A stretch of DNA of 38,761 nt. Source: Pseudorhodoplanes sinuspersici (GTDB lineage: Bacteria; Pseudomonadota; Alphaproteobacteria; Rhizobiales; Xanthobacteraceae). This document shows, piece by piece, positions 1-7,225 of this stretch (its first letter is position 1; each line of letters opens with the position of its first letter). The notes beneath the pieces are model-generated. The model was not told the origin of the DNA, did no database searches, and saw nothing but the letters and a program-made list of their open reading frames with translations. The stretch covers positions 1 to 38,761 of the forward strand of contig CAMDXM010000007.1 in NCBI GenBank assembly GCA_945878025.1. Direction: 5' to 3'. The position numbers and the translations under genes are program-made.

Positions 1-734
1 CTGGCGTTCGGATTGACGAGCACGATGCGGTGCGCGGCGGGATCGACCTTTGCCAGCGTGCGGATGCGCTCGCGCATGGTCTCGCGCGACGCCGCGCTCG
101 GCGCCGGCAGCGAGACTTTCAGATCGGCGTCGATGACCGGCGTCTTCGAATAGGGAACCTGCGGCGACGGCACGAGCAAAGCGTTCACCAGCGCGATCAG
201 ATTCTGCGAAATGTGGATATGCGGATTGTAAGCCACGCGATGCGTCAGCATCTCGCCGCGATAAAGCCCTTCATTGTGAAAGCGGTGGAATGCGACGCGC
301 CGCGAAGCGCCGGAGAATCCCGTGAGCAAGGCCGTGAAGCGGGAGAACAATTCCAGATCGAGCACGGTGTCGATGGAATTCCTTCGCGTCCAGAGCAAAA
401 ATTTCAGCGTGTCCGCCACGAGGGTCACAATGGAGGTGTCGCGGATGGTGAACACATTCTCGGGCGGGAACGTGCCCAACAGATCGAGCGAGCCGACATT
501 CTTGGCAAAGATCGCAAAATAAAGTTCGGCGCCGAGTTCGGTGCGCACCTTTTTCATTGCCGGCGCGGCCAGGATGGTGGTGCCCATTTCGGACAATTCG
601 ATCATCAGCACACGCCGCGCGCGATCCGGCTCCGCGCGGCGGAACCATGACGCGACCCGCAGCATAACCGTCGCCAGCGCACACAAAGGAACGCCGGCCA
701 GCCGGTCGATCCGGCGCATGGTGTCGACTTTCAT
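1..734 (-). CDS. glycosyltransferase family 9 (heptosyltransferase-like), C-terminus outside window
   Basis: The frame is open from an ATG at 734 to the left window edge (about 244 codons), so the ORF track does not list it. The translation has the N-terminal Rossmann half of family 9 glycosyltransferases: 'RVLMIELSEMGTTILAAPAMKKVR' lies near residues 42-65, and the second strand-helix 'VLDLELFSRFTALLTG' near 123-138. The family transfers ADP-heptose or related sugars to LPS core or other surface glycans on the inner face of the membrane. The family's C-terminal donor-binding half is missing because the window ends. A preceding nine-codon open frame (MSQDQSQDR) ends in a TGA that overlaps this ATG, and its codons form two tandem 12-bp copies at 736-759. 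The alternative start is Met6 (719). The gene diverges from lepA. Donor and acceptor cannot be told. Confidence 0.8.
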   Translation of the reverse strand, partial: MKVDTMRRIDRLAGVPLCALATVMLRVASWFRRAEPDRARRVLMIELSEMGTTILAAPAMKKVRTELGAELYFAIFAKNVGSLDLLGTFPPENVFTIRDTSIVTLVADTLKFLLWTRRNSIDTVLDLELFSRFTALLTGFSGASRRVAFHRFHNEGLYRGEMLTHRVAYNPHIHISQNLIALVNALLVPSPQVPYSKTPVIDADLKVSLPAPSAASRETMRERIRTLAKVDPAAHRIVLVNPNA

Positions 735-886
735 CGATCTTGGCTCTGATCTTGGCTCATGGTTGCGCTGTCCGGATGCATTCCGGCCTTAGTTGACGGC
801 ATTTCGGATTGTTTAGCGCGCCTTTGCGCGGCTTGGAACATGAAAGGCCGCAATAGGTAGGTTGCGCGCTTTGTCCGCTTGCCGCT

Positions 887-918
887 AGGGAGTGCCGATG
901 CTATCCCGCGCGCCATGA
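887..918 (+). promoter_or_regulatory. six-codon leader ORF with its own Shine-Dalgarno, overlapping the lepA start
   Basis: AGGGAG at 887-892 is five bases before an ATG at 898 that opens a frame of six codons (MLSRAP). Its stop TGA (916-918) overlaps the lepA ATG (915-917) as ATGA. No purine-rich Shine-Dalgarno sits at the normal distance from lepA's own ATG. Translational coupling or reinitiation is a reasonable inference. The alternative is an upstream in-frame TTG start for lepA at 879. Confidence 0.4.
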
Positions 919-2720
919 CGGCGTCCAAGATCGACAATATACGCAATTTCTCCATTGTCGCGCATATCGACCACGGCAAGTCCACGCTTGCCGACCGGCT
1001 GATTCAACTCACCGGCGGACTCGAAGCGCGCGAGATGAAGGAGCAGGTGCTCGATTCGATGGATATCGAGCGCGAGCGCGGCATCACCATCAAGGCGCAA
1101 ACGGTGCGCCTGAAATACCGCGCCAAGGACGGCCGCGACTATATCCTCAACCTGATCGATACGCCCGGCCATGTCGACTTCGCCTATGAGGTGAACCGCT
1201 CGCTTGCCGCCTGCGAGGGCTCGCTCCTTGTGGTCGATGCCAGCCAGGGTGTGGAGGCGCAGACGCTCGCCAATGTCTATCACGCGCTCGACGCCGGGCA
1301 CGAAATCGTGCCGGTGCTCAACAAGGTCGATCTTCCGGCCGCCGAGCCCGAAAAGATCAAGCAGCAGATCGAGGACGTGATCGGGCTGGACGCCTCGAAC
1401 GCGATCCTGATCTCGGCCAAGACCGGCCTCGGCGTGCCCGACGTGCTGGAGGCGATCGTGACACGCCTCCCGCCGCCCACCGGCGACCGCGACGCGCCGC
1501 TCAAGGCGCTGCTGGTTGACTCCTGGTACGATTCTTATCTGGGCGTGGTGGTGCTGGTGCGCATTGTCGACGGCTCGATGAAAAAGGGCATGCGCATCCG
1601 CATGATGGGCACCAACGCGGCCTATGATGTCGACCGCGTCGGCGTGTTCACGCCGAAGTTAACGGCGGCTGACGAACTCGTCGCCGGCGAAATCGGCTTT
1701 CTCACCGGCTCGATCAAGGAAGTGGCCGACACGCGCGTCGGCGACACCATCACCGACGATCGCAAGCCCGTGACCGAGATGCTGCCGGGCTTCCGCCCGT
1801 CCATTCCCGTTGTGTTCTGCGGATTGTTCCCGGTCGATGCCGCGCAATTCGACGATCTGCGCGCGGCGATGGGGAAACTCCGCCTCAACGACGCGAGCTT
1901 CTCGTTCGAAATGGAAACCTCAGCCGCGCTCGGTTTCGGTTTCCGCTGCGGTTTTCTCGGCCTCCTGCATCTCGAAATCATCCAGGAGCGCCTTGAGCGC
2001 GAATTCAATCTCGATCTGATCGCGACCGCGCCGTCGGTCGTCTACAAGATGACGCTGATCGACGGTTCCGAAATTGAACTGCACAATCCGGTCGACATGC
2101 CGGATGTGATGAAGATCGAGGAAATGCGCGAGCCCTGGATCGAAGCGACCATCCTCACGCCCGATGAATTTCTCGGCGCGGTGCTCAAACTCTGCCAGGA
2201 CCGGCGCGGCGTGCAGAAAGAGCTGACTTATGTGGGAAACCGCGCCATGGCGAAATACGATCTGCCGCTCAACGAAGTGGTGTTCGATTTCTACGACCGG
2301 CTCAAATCGGTGTCGAAGGGCTATGCCTCGTTCGATTATCATCTCACCGATTACAAACCGGCCGACCTCGTGAAAATGCAGATCCTGGTGAACGACGAGC
2401 CGGTCGATGCGCTCTCGATGCTGGTGCACAAGACCCGCGCCGAAGGCCGCGGGCGCGGCATGGTGGAGAAGCTGAAAGAGCTCATTCCGCCGCACATGTT
2501 CCAGGTGCCGATCCAGGCCGCGATCGGCGGCAAGATCATCGCGCGCGAAACCGTGCGTGCGCTGCGCAAGGATGTGACCGCGAAATGCTACGGCGGCGAC
2601 GCCACGCGCAAACGCAAGCTTCTGGAAAAGCAGAAGAAGGGCAAGAAGCGCATGCGGCAATTCGGGAAAGTGGATATTCCGCAGGAAGCGTTTATTGCGG
2701 CGCTGAAGGTGGATGTGTAG
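915..2720 (+). CDS. lepA: elongation factor 4 (LepA), back-translocating ribosomal GTPase
   Basis: LepA binds ribosomes and uses GTP in a translocation or assembly quality-control role; it may associate with the membrane. The 601-aa product matches the usual family length. All G motifs are present: G1 'AHIDHGKST' near residue 14, G2 'RGITIKAQ', G3 'DTPGHVDF', G4 'NKVD' and G5 'SAKTG'. The LepA-specific C-terminal domain ends in the basic '[22 protein letters not shown]...' region that contacts the ribosome. The track's TTG start at 879 adds 12 residues not found in the family, so ATG 915 is preferred. Translation initiation may depend on the overlapping leader ORF. The gene is intact and has the GC-rich codon use of the host. 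Confidence 0.97.
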   Translation: MTASKIDNIRNFSIVAHIDHGKSTLADRLIQLTGGLEAREMKEQVLDSMDIERERGITIKAQTVRLKYRAKDGRDYILNLIDTPGHVDFAYEVNRSLAACEGSLLVVDASQGVEAQTLANVYHALDAGHEIVPVLNKVDLPAAEPEKIKQQIEDVIGLDASNAILISAKTGLGVPDVLEAIVTRLPPPTGDRDAPLKALLVDSWYDSYLGVVVLVRIVDGSMKKGMRIRMMGTNAAYDVDRVGVFTPKLTAADELVAGEIGFLTGSIKEVADTRVGDTITDDRKPVTEMLPGFRPSIPVVFCGLFPVDAAQFDDLRAAMGKLRLNDASFSFEMETSAALGFGFRCGFLGLLHLEIIQERLEREFNLDLIATAPSVVYKMTLIDGSEIELHNPVDMPDVMKIEEMREPWIEATILTPDEFLGAVLKLCQDRRGVQKELTYVGNRAMAKYDLPLNEVVFDFYDRLKSVSKGYASFDYHLTDYKPADLVKMQILVNDEPVDALSMLVHKTRAEGRGRGMVEKLKELIPPHMFQVPIQAAIGGKIIARETVRALRKDVTAKCYGGDATRKRKLLEKQKKGKKRMRQFGKVDIPQEAFIAALKVDV

Positions 2721-2793
2721 TTCGCGATAGCGTTCCCAGGCTGCTGTATTTTACGCCAACACAACGTTTGCTTGCGTCACTTCCAGTGCTTAA

Positions 2794-2816
2794 CCTTGGG
2801 CTGATCCAAGGGAGGG
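2794..2816 (+). promoter_or_regulatory. hairpin overlapping the ribosome binding site of the two-TM/deaminase operon
   Basis: CCTTGG (2794-2799), a six-base loop and CCAAGG (2806-2811) form a perfect six-base-pair stem. The 3' arm runs directly into GGAGGG (2811-2816), the Shine-Dalgarno for the ATG at 2821. If it folds in the transcript, the stem would partly cover the ribosome site. Whether it is used for control is inference. Confidence 0.4.
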
Positions 2817-2820
2817 CCAC

Positions 2821-3660
2821 ATGCATCTCATCAGGATGTATGCCGAAGATGTTATCGGTGGTGCAATTACGACGATCATCGGGACCGCGATTGTCTGGCT
2901 GGTGTCAAGTTACGGAACGCTCACACTTGACGTTTTGTACGTCGTGGCACCGGTATTATTCTTCGCATTTTTTCTCATCAAATTTCTCACGCGATGGGCT
3001 TCATTTGTTTTCATGACGGGCCTACGGGAAGCACGCGGTCTATTTATCGAAATTTACATTGTAGAGAAGAACGCTCGCCGTTGCGTTATCATTGCGCCGA
3101 TGGTTGTTTACTTTGATGTGTGGAGAGATTCTCTCGCAATCGCAGGGCAGGCATTCGAGAGAATGGAGACGAAAACGCCGAATTTCAAATTACACGCACA
3201 TTGGCACAGCCTCTGTATTCATCCCATAGTTCACAAAGACGACTTTCATATTTCCTATTTGCACGATGGCGAGCTGGTCGGCGAGAAACCGGATGAAATA
3301 CCGGGAACCACCGCCTGTAAGCTCCCACGATCTTCCGCGATGCATTGCCGAAGGGGCTATTTCTGTGATCTCGTGCAAGTCAATAACGCGCTCGACGACG
3401 CCAACGGCACGGGCCCTGATTATTTCTCAGCTTCCTATTTTGAAGTTATTCGTGCACCACGAAACTTGGAACAGGAGTTTTTCAACGGAATCATAAGACG
3501 ATGGGAGAGATGGGCGTGCCGCTTACGGCTGATGTCGCCTCGTGAGGATACGTTCACGAGCTTTGTGAACGGATACGGGGATGCGGTGCTCGCCAACAAT
3601 CCAAATGCACAAGGCCCCATCATGCAAGAGGCGAAAATGATTGTAGAGAGGTTCGTATGA
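2821..3660 (+). CDS. two-TM membrane protein of unknown function, first gene of a putative defence-like operon
   Basis: I do not recognise this 279-aa protein as a named family. It has two N-terminal hydrophobic helices (about residues 11-29 and 36-57, ending at 'FLTRW'). A soluble domain of about 215 residues follows, with alternating hydrophobic stretches ('GLFIEIYIVEKNARRCVIIAPMV') that suggest beta strands. This layout resembles small two-TM beta-rich effectors such as the CBASS effector Cap15 in outline only, and no CD-NTase gene is adjacent. ATG 2821 follows a strong GGAGGG. The stop overlaps the next gene's ATG (ATGA), so the two are translationally coupled. Sampled lines are about 50% GC, against well over 60% in lepA, and the codons differ from the neighbours, suggesting horizontal transfer. 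Confidence 0.75.
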   Translation: MHLIRMYAEDVIGGAITTIIGTAIVWLVSSYGTLTLDVLYVVAPVLFFAFFLIKFLTRWASFVFMTGLREARGLFIEIYIVEKNARRCVIIAPMVVYFDVWRDSLAIAGQAFERMETKTPNFKLHAHWHSLCIHPIVHKDDFHISYLHDGELVGEKPDEIPGTTACKLPRSSAMHCRRGYFCDLVQVNNALDDANGTGPDYFSASYFEVIRAPRNLEQEFFNGIIRRWERWACRLRLMSPREDTFTSFVNGYGDAVLANNPNAQGPIMQEAKMIVERFV

Positions 3661-4049
3661 CTGACGACAAGCGGGCAATACATGATCGCCTCAAAAATCT
3701 TTTGCGGCATGCCCATGCGCCGTATTCCGGATTCAAGGTCGCCGCTGCCGCAATCGATGAACAAGGAAACGCTCATTTCGGAGTGAACGTGGAGAATCAA
3801 TCTTTTCCAGTCGGCACATGCGCCGAGGCCGGAGCACTTTCGGCGCTCCGGGTCGGCGGCGGAGCGCGCGTGGTCAGGCTCTATCTTCTTTCAGAACCCA
3901 ATATTGAGGTCGTACCTTGCGGCGCGTGCCGGCAAAGGCTAGCGGAGTTGGGGGACGCGTCGACTGTTGTCGTTACATTCAGCGCCAACGGTGATGAAAT
4001 TTCATATCCAATGGAAAAGCTATTTCCACATAGCTTTCGGTTCAGGTAG
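3657..4049 (+). CDS. cytidine deaminase homologue, second gene of the two-TM operon
   Basis: The 130-aa protein has the fold and length of the small homotetrameric cytidine deaminases. The family hydrolyses cytidine or deoxycytidine to the uridine form using zinc. Visible motifs are the substrate loop 'NVENQSF' (about 44-50), the catalytic 'TCAE' (zinc ligand C55, proton shuttle E57) and 'PCGACRQ' (C88, C91). 'YSGFKVAAA' near the N-terminus is also typical. All catalytic residues are intact. The start overlaps the preceding stop by four bases. Composition matches the preceding gene rather than lepA. It could be an ordinary pyrimidine salvage enzyme, but its coupling to a membrane protein makes a specialised nucleotide-depleting or signalling role possible. 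That role is inference. Confidence 0.85.
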   Translation: MTDDKRAIHDRLKNLLRHAHAPYSGFKVAAAAIDEQGNAHFGVNVENQSFPVGTCAEAGALSALRVGGGARVVRLYLLSEPNIEVVPCGACRQRLAELGDASTVVVTFSANGDEISYPMEKLFPHSFRFR

Positions 4050-4096
4050 CAAGCTTTCGATGACGCGCTCGCGAATTCATCGGCAGATCAATTTCC

Positions 4097-6280
4097 CTAC
4101 GCCACCTTGGTCCGCTTCGTGGTCAGGAACTGGAAAATATCCTTCGCCGGCCGCGCCTTGCTGAACAGATAACCCTGCCCCTCGTTGCAGCCTTCCGCCC
4201 GCAGCTGCGCGAGATCGCTTTCGGTCTCGACGCCTTCCGCCGTGATGGTGATGCCAAGACTCGCGCCGAGACTGACGATGGCGCGCACGATCGCCTGCGA
4301 ATCCGCGTTGGCCTCGAGGTCGTGCACGAAGGAGCGGTCGATCTTGATCTTGTCGAATGGAAAGCTGCGCAGATAGCTCAGCGACGAATAGCCGGTGCCA
4401 AAGTCATCCATGGAAATGCGCACGCCGAGCGCGCGCAACGCATGCAATGTCGCAAGGATATGCTCGCTCTTTTCGAGCAGCAGCGTTTCGGTGATTTCGA
4501 GCTCGAGCCTTTGCGCCGAAAGCCCTGACACTTTCAGCGCATCCATCACCTGCACCAGCAGATTGCCGTGGCGGAATTGCAGCGGCGAGAGGTTGATCGC
4601 GACCTTCACATTGCGCGGCCAGCGCGCGGCATCGGCGCAAGCCTGGCGCAGCACGAAGGCGCCCAATGGTGCAATCAAGCCGGTTTCCTCGGCCACCGGA
4701 ATAAACTCGATCGGCGGAATCATGCCGCGTTCCGGATGCGGCCATCGGATCAGCGCTTCGAACGCCGTGACTTCGCCCGAGCGCAGATCGACCAGCGGCT
4801 GATAATGCAATTCGAGCCCGCCCGATTGCAAAGCCGCGCGCAGATCCACCTCAAGACGATGGCGCGCCTGCACGCGCGCGTCCATGTCCGGTTCGAAGAA
4901 GCGGAAGGTGCCGCGGCCGTCGGCCTTGGCGCGATAGAGCGCCATGTCGGCGCTTTTGAGCAGCCGGTCGGCGTCGTTGGCGTCGCCGGGTGCCAGCGCG
5001 ATGCCGACACTGCCGGCGATCGAAATCTGGTGGCCGTTGAGATCGTAAGGCTCGCTGATCACCGCGAGCAATCTTTGCGCAAAAGCGCTCACCTGTTCGG
5101 GCGCCGTCACGTCGGACTGCAGCATCGCGAACTCGTCGCCGCCGAGCCGCGCCACGCAATCCTGCTCGCGCGCCACGCTTTGCAATCTTTTCGACACCGT
5201 CTGCAGAAGGAGATCGCCGAAGGAATGACCGAGCGCGTCGTTGACCGACTTGAACCCGTCGAGATCGATGCAGAGCGCGGCGACGCCGCCGCCATTTCGT
5301 TGCACGCGGGCGAGCATCTCCTCCATGCGAAGGCGCAGCAGCACGCGGTTGGGCAAGGCGGTGAGCGCGTCATGATGCGCCATGAAGGCGACGCGCGCCT
5401 CGGCGCGTTTGCGCTCGGTGATGTCCATTGCCGCGATCAGCACGGCGGGGATATCGTTATGCGCCAGCCGGCGCGAGAAGATCGCGACATCGATGGTCGA
5501 GCCGTCGGCCTTGCGGTGCCGCCAGGTCTTGCCGGCGTCCTGCTTCGCGCCTTCCGAATCCGGGTCGTGGAATTCAGGCTGATCGTCGCCTTCCTGGATG
5601 TCGTGAAGGCGCATGGTCAGGAGCTTCGGGCGGTCATAGCCGTAATGGCCGATGGCCGCGTCGTTGACCGCGAGAATCCGCCGGTCGTCGAGCGCGCAGA
5701 CGAACATCGGCACCGGATTGCCGTCGAACAGAAGGCGGAACGAGGCTTCGCGCTGCTTCATCTCGGAGATGTCGACGCGAAGCCCGATCACGCCGCCGTC
5801 GCTGGTGCGGCGTTCCTCGATCATGATCCAGCGGCCGTCGGACAGGCGCTGCTCGTGGCGGCCGCGCGGATTGGCCAGCAGCGACAGGCGCTGCTCCAGC
5901 CATTCCTCCTCGCGGCCGATCGCTTCGGGATAGTCGCCGCGCGCGACGCCGATCCGCAGCGTGTCCGCGAGCTTCGCGCCGGGATGAAACAGATCCGCGC
6001 TGCGCTTGTAGATGTCCGCGTATTGCTGGTTCCAGAGAATGTAGCGGCCTTCCGCGTCGAGGAAGACGATGCCCTGGGGAAGAATATCGAGCGCGTCGCG
6101 CAGCCGCGCATGCGCGGCGTCCGCGTTCGCGATCGCCGTCCTGGTCTCGCGGCGCGCCAGCGCGAGCGCGGCGGCGCCGTCGTGACCGTTCGCCGCGGAT
6201 TGCGGCGCGCCATTGGCGCGCTTGCGGCCGCGCGGCGTATTTTTCGATTTTTGCAAACGTTCCGCTCGAAGACGCGACAT
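4097..6280 (-). CDS. PAS-PAS-GGDEF-EAL cyclic-di-GMP turnover protein
   Basis: The predicted 727-aa protein controls cyclic-di-GMP. A basic N-terminal tail leads to two PAS modules (about 40-165 and 175-285), a GGDEF domain with intact 'RLGGDEFAML' (motif at 380-384) and an EAL domain ('EALIRW' at 508). An RxxD inhibitory site, 'REQD', lies five residues before GGDEF. The EAL residues expected for catalysis are visible: 'NLSPLQF', 'ELEITET', 'DDFGTGYSS', 'KIKIDRSF', 'TAEGVE' and 'EGQGYLF'. Both activities therefore look possible. There is no TM segment, so it is probably cytosolic and responds to a PAS ligand or redox state. The track's GTG start (6292) is replaced by ATG 6280, which has GGGA just upstream. 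It converges on the deaminase gene. Confidence 0.92.
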   Translation of the reverse strand: MSRLRAERLQKSKNTPRGRKRANGAPQSAANGHDGAAALALARRETRTAIANADAAHARLRDALDILPQGIVFLDAEGRYILWNQQYADIYKRSADLFHPGAKLADTLRIGVARGDYPEAIGREEEWLEQRLSLLANPRGRHEQRLSDGRWIMIEERRTSDGGVIGLRVDISEMKQREASFRLLFDGNPVPMFVCALDDRRILAVNDAAIGHYGYDRPKLLTMRLHDIQEGDDQPEFHDPDSEGAKQDAGKTWRHRKADGSTIDVAIFSRRLAHNDIPAVLIAAMDITERKRAEARVAFMAHHDALTALPNRVLLRLRMEEMLARVQRNGGGVAALCIDLDGFKSVNDALGHSFGDLLLQTVSKRLQSVAREQDCVARLGGDEFAMLQSDVTAPEQVSAFAQRLLAVISEPYDLNGHQISIAGSVGIALAPGDANDADRLLKSADMALYRAKADGRGTFRFFEPDMDARVQARHRLEVDLRAALQSGGLELHYQPLVDLRSGEVTAFEALIRWPHPERGMIPPIEFIPVAEETGLIAPLGAFVLRQACADAARWPRNVKVAINLSPLQFRHGNLLVQVMDALKVSGLSAQRLELEITETLLLEKSEHILATLHALRALGVRISMDDFGTGYSSLSYLRSFPFDKIKIDRSFVHDLEANADSQAIVRAIVSLGASLGITITAEGVETESDLAQLRAEGCNEGQGYLFSKARPAKDIFQFLTTKRTKVA

Positions 6281-6620
6281 GTGATGTCCCACTGTTCCCG
6301 CGGGCTTTGTGCGGCAACAAAATTAAGATGCGGTAGCGCGCTATCGCGCGCTTAATTCACACGAAACCGATGGAATCATTGTCATAATTCTCCGCGCACA
6401 AATGCGAGGCGGAGATGCGCGTCTTTGCCGGGAATTTCAGCGAAGTTGCCGCCCAGCGCGGGCGAAAACGAATCCTCATGCTTTCAAAATGGTAACGCGC
6501 GCGCGTGTTCGCCCGCGAAAGCGGCAACTGCTCGAAAACTCGACAACGAAAACGATGGTTAAAAATGTTTGTCGAAAAACGCGCGCAAAGCGGCGACGCT
6601 TGCGCTTCGCGGGTCGCGAT
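6281..6620. other. intergenic region upstream of the GGDEF-EAL gene, with an inverted repeat
   Basis: No gene is supported in these 340 bases; the ORFs drawn through it are shadows. AATTAAG (6321-6327) and CTTAATT (6351-6357) are a perfect seven-base inverted pair enclosing the GC palindrome TAGCGCGCTA. This lies about 40 bases before the GGDEF-EAL start and could be an operator or transcript hairpin. Near 6560-6600, after the L,D-transpeptidase stop in the minus direction, a GC-rich stretch followed by a short T run is a weak terminator candidate. Confidence 0.3.
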
Positions 6621-7106
6621 CTAGCGGATCGCCGCCATTGTCCTTGCCGCACGCCGCCGGTCGACGCGCGCCGTGGCGCCGGATTCCACGATGATCCGCG
6701 TGCTTTTCATCCCGCGCTTCGACACCAGATCGAACAGGATCGCGGCGTTGTCCGGATGCAGCCGCACGCAGCCTTTCGACGCGCGCTGGCCGAGCTTCGC
6801 CACATGAGTGGTGCCGTGAATCGCATAGGGCCCGTCGAAGAAGATGGAATAAGGCATCGGCGCCATATTGAATGTGCGGGAGAACCATTTCCGCTCGAGG
6901 CGCTGCGGCGTGAAGGTTCCCGAATGCGGGCCGCCGCCGGTTCCGGTCGAGACCACCCAGGTGTAGGAACTGACGCCGTCGATGATGACGGCCATGCGCT
7001 GGGTCGCCTTGTCGACGCGGACTTCGATATCCGCCCTGGCCGGCGCAGCCGATCCAAACAGGCCGATCGCGAAAAACACGGCTGCGGCGATGCGTGTCAG
7101 CGTCAT
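6621..7106 (-). CDS. secreted L,D-transpeptidase (YkuD domain)
   Basis: The enzyme acts in the periplasm, making 3-3 peptidoglycan cross-links or attaching proteins to the sacculus through a catalytic cysteine. The 161-aa product starts with a clear signal peptide ('MTLTRIAAAVFFAIGLFGSAAPARA', cut before D26). A YkuD core follows, with 'AIHGTTH' (H97) and 'SKGCVRLHPDNA' (catalytic C113). ATG 7106 has GAGGGG upstream and is preferred over the track's start at 7139. There is no LysM or other binding domain; it is a minimal member of the family. It diverges from the mepA gene across 119 bases, so two cell-wall enzymes with opposite effects may share regulation. A short basic tail follows the catalytic core. 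Confidence 0.93.
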   Translation of the reverse strand: MTLTRIAAAVFFAIGLFGSAAPARADIEVRVDKATQRMAVIIDGVSSYTWVVSTGTGGGPHSGTFTPQRLERKWFSRTFNMAPMPYSIFFDGPYAIHGTTHVAKLGQRASKGCVRLHPDNAAILFDLVSKRGMKSTRIIVESGATARVDRRRAARTMAAIR

Positions 7107-7225
7107 GGTTTTGTTTCCCCTCTGCCAAAATCGTGTCAATGCCCGTTGCCTTTGTAAAGCACCCCGGTTGCGAAAAGCTAAAAGACCGGCTGACAGATGG
7201 GCGCAAGATAGGTAGACCCGGCGGC
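7107..7225. promoter_or_regulatory. divergent promoter region between the L,D-transpeptidase and mepA genes
   Basis: The 119-base spacer separates two divergent peptidoglycan genes, so promoters for both must lie here or overlap the starts. The Shine-Dalgarno of the minus-strand gene (GAGGGG in the reverse complement) is near 7115-7120. I see no clear palindromic operator or close match to sigma-70 hexamers. Confidence 0.4.

Noticed and set aside
30-650. Plus-strand ORF of 206 aa at the window start, and the 137-aa minus ORF 271-684
   Set aside because: Both are Arg/His-rich shadows of the real minus-strand glycosyltransferase frame, which is open to the window edge and carries family motifs.
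731-985. Minus-strand 84-aa ORF across the lepA/glycosyltransferase spacer
   Set aside because: It overlaps the lepA N-terminus antisense and has no family features; only its last codons, next to the glycosyltransferase start, are of interest.
2821-4049. Calling the two-TM/deaminase pair a CBASS system
   Set aside because: No CD-NTase, Cap2/Cap3 or other CBASS gene is adjacent; only the two-TM layout is similar.
4568-6355. Plus-strand ORF of 595 aa opposite the GGDEF-EAL gene
   Set aside because: It is a long GC-rich antisense shadow; all recognisable domains lie on the minus strand.
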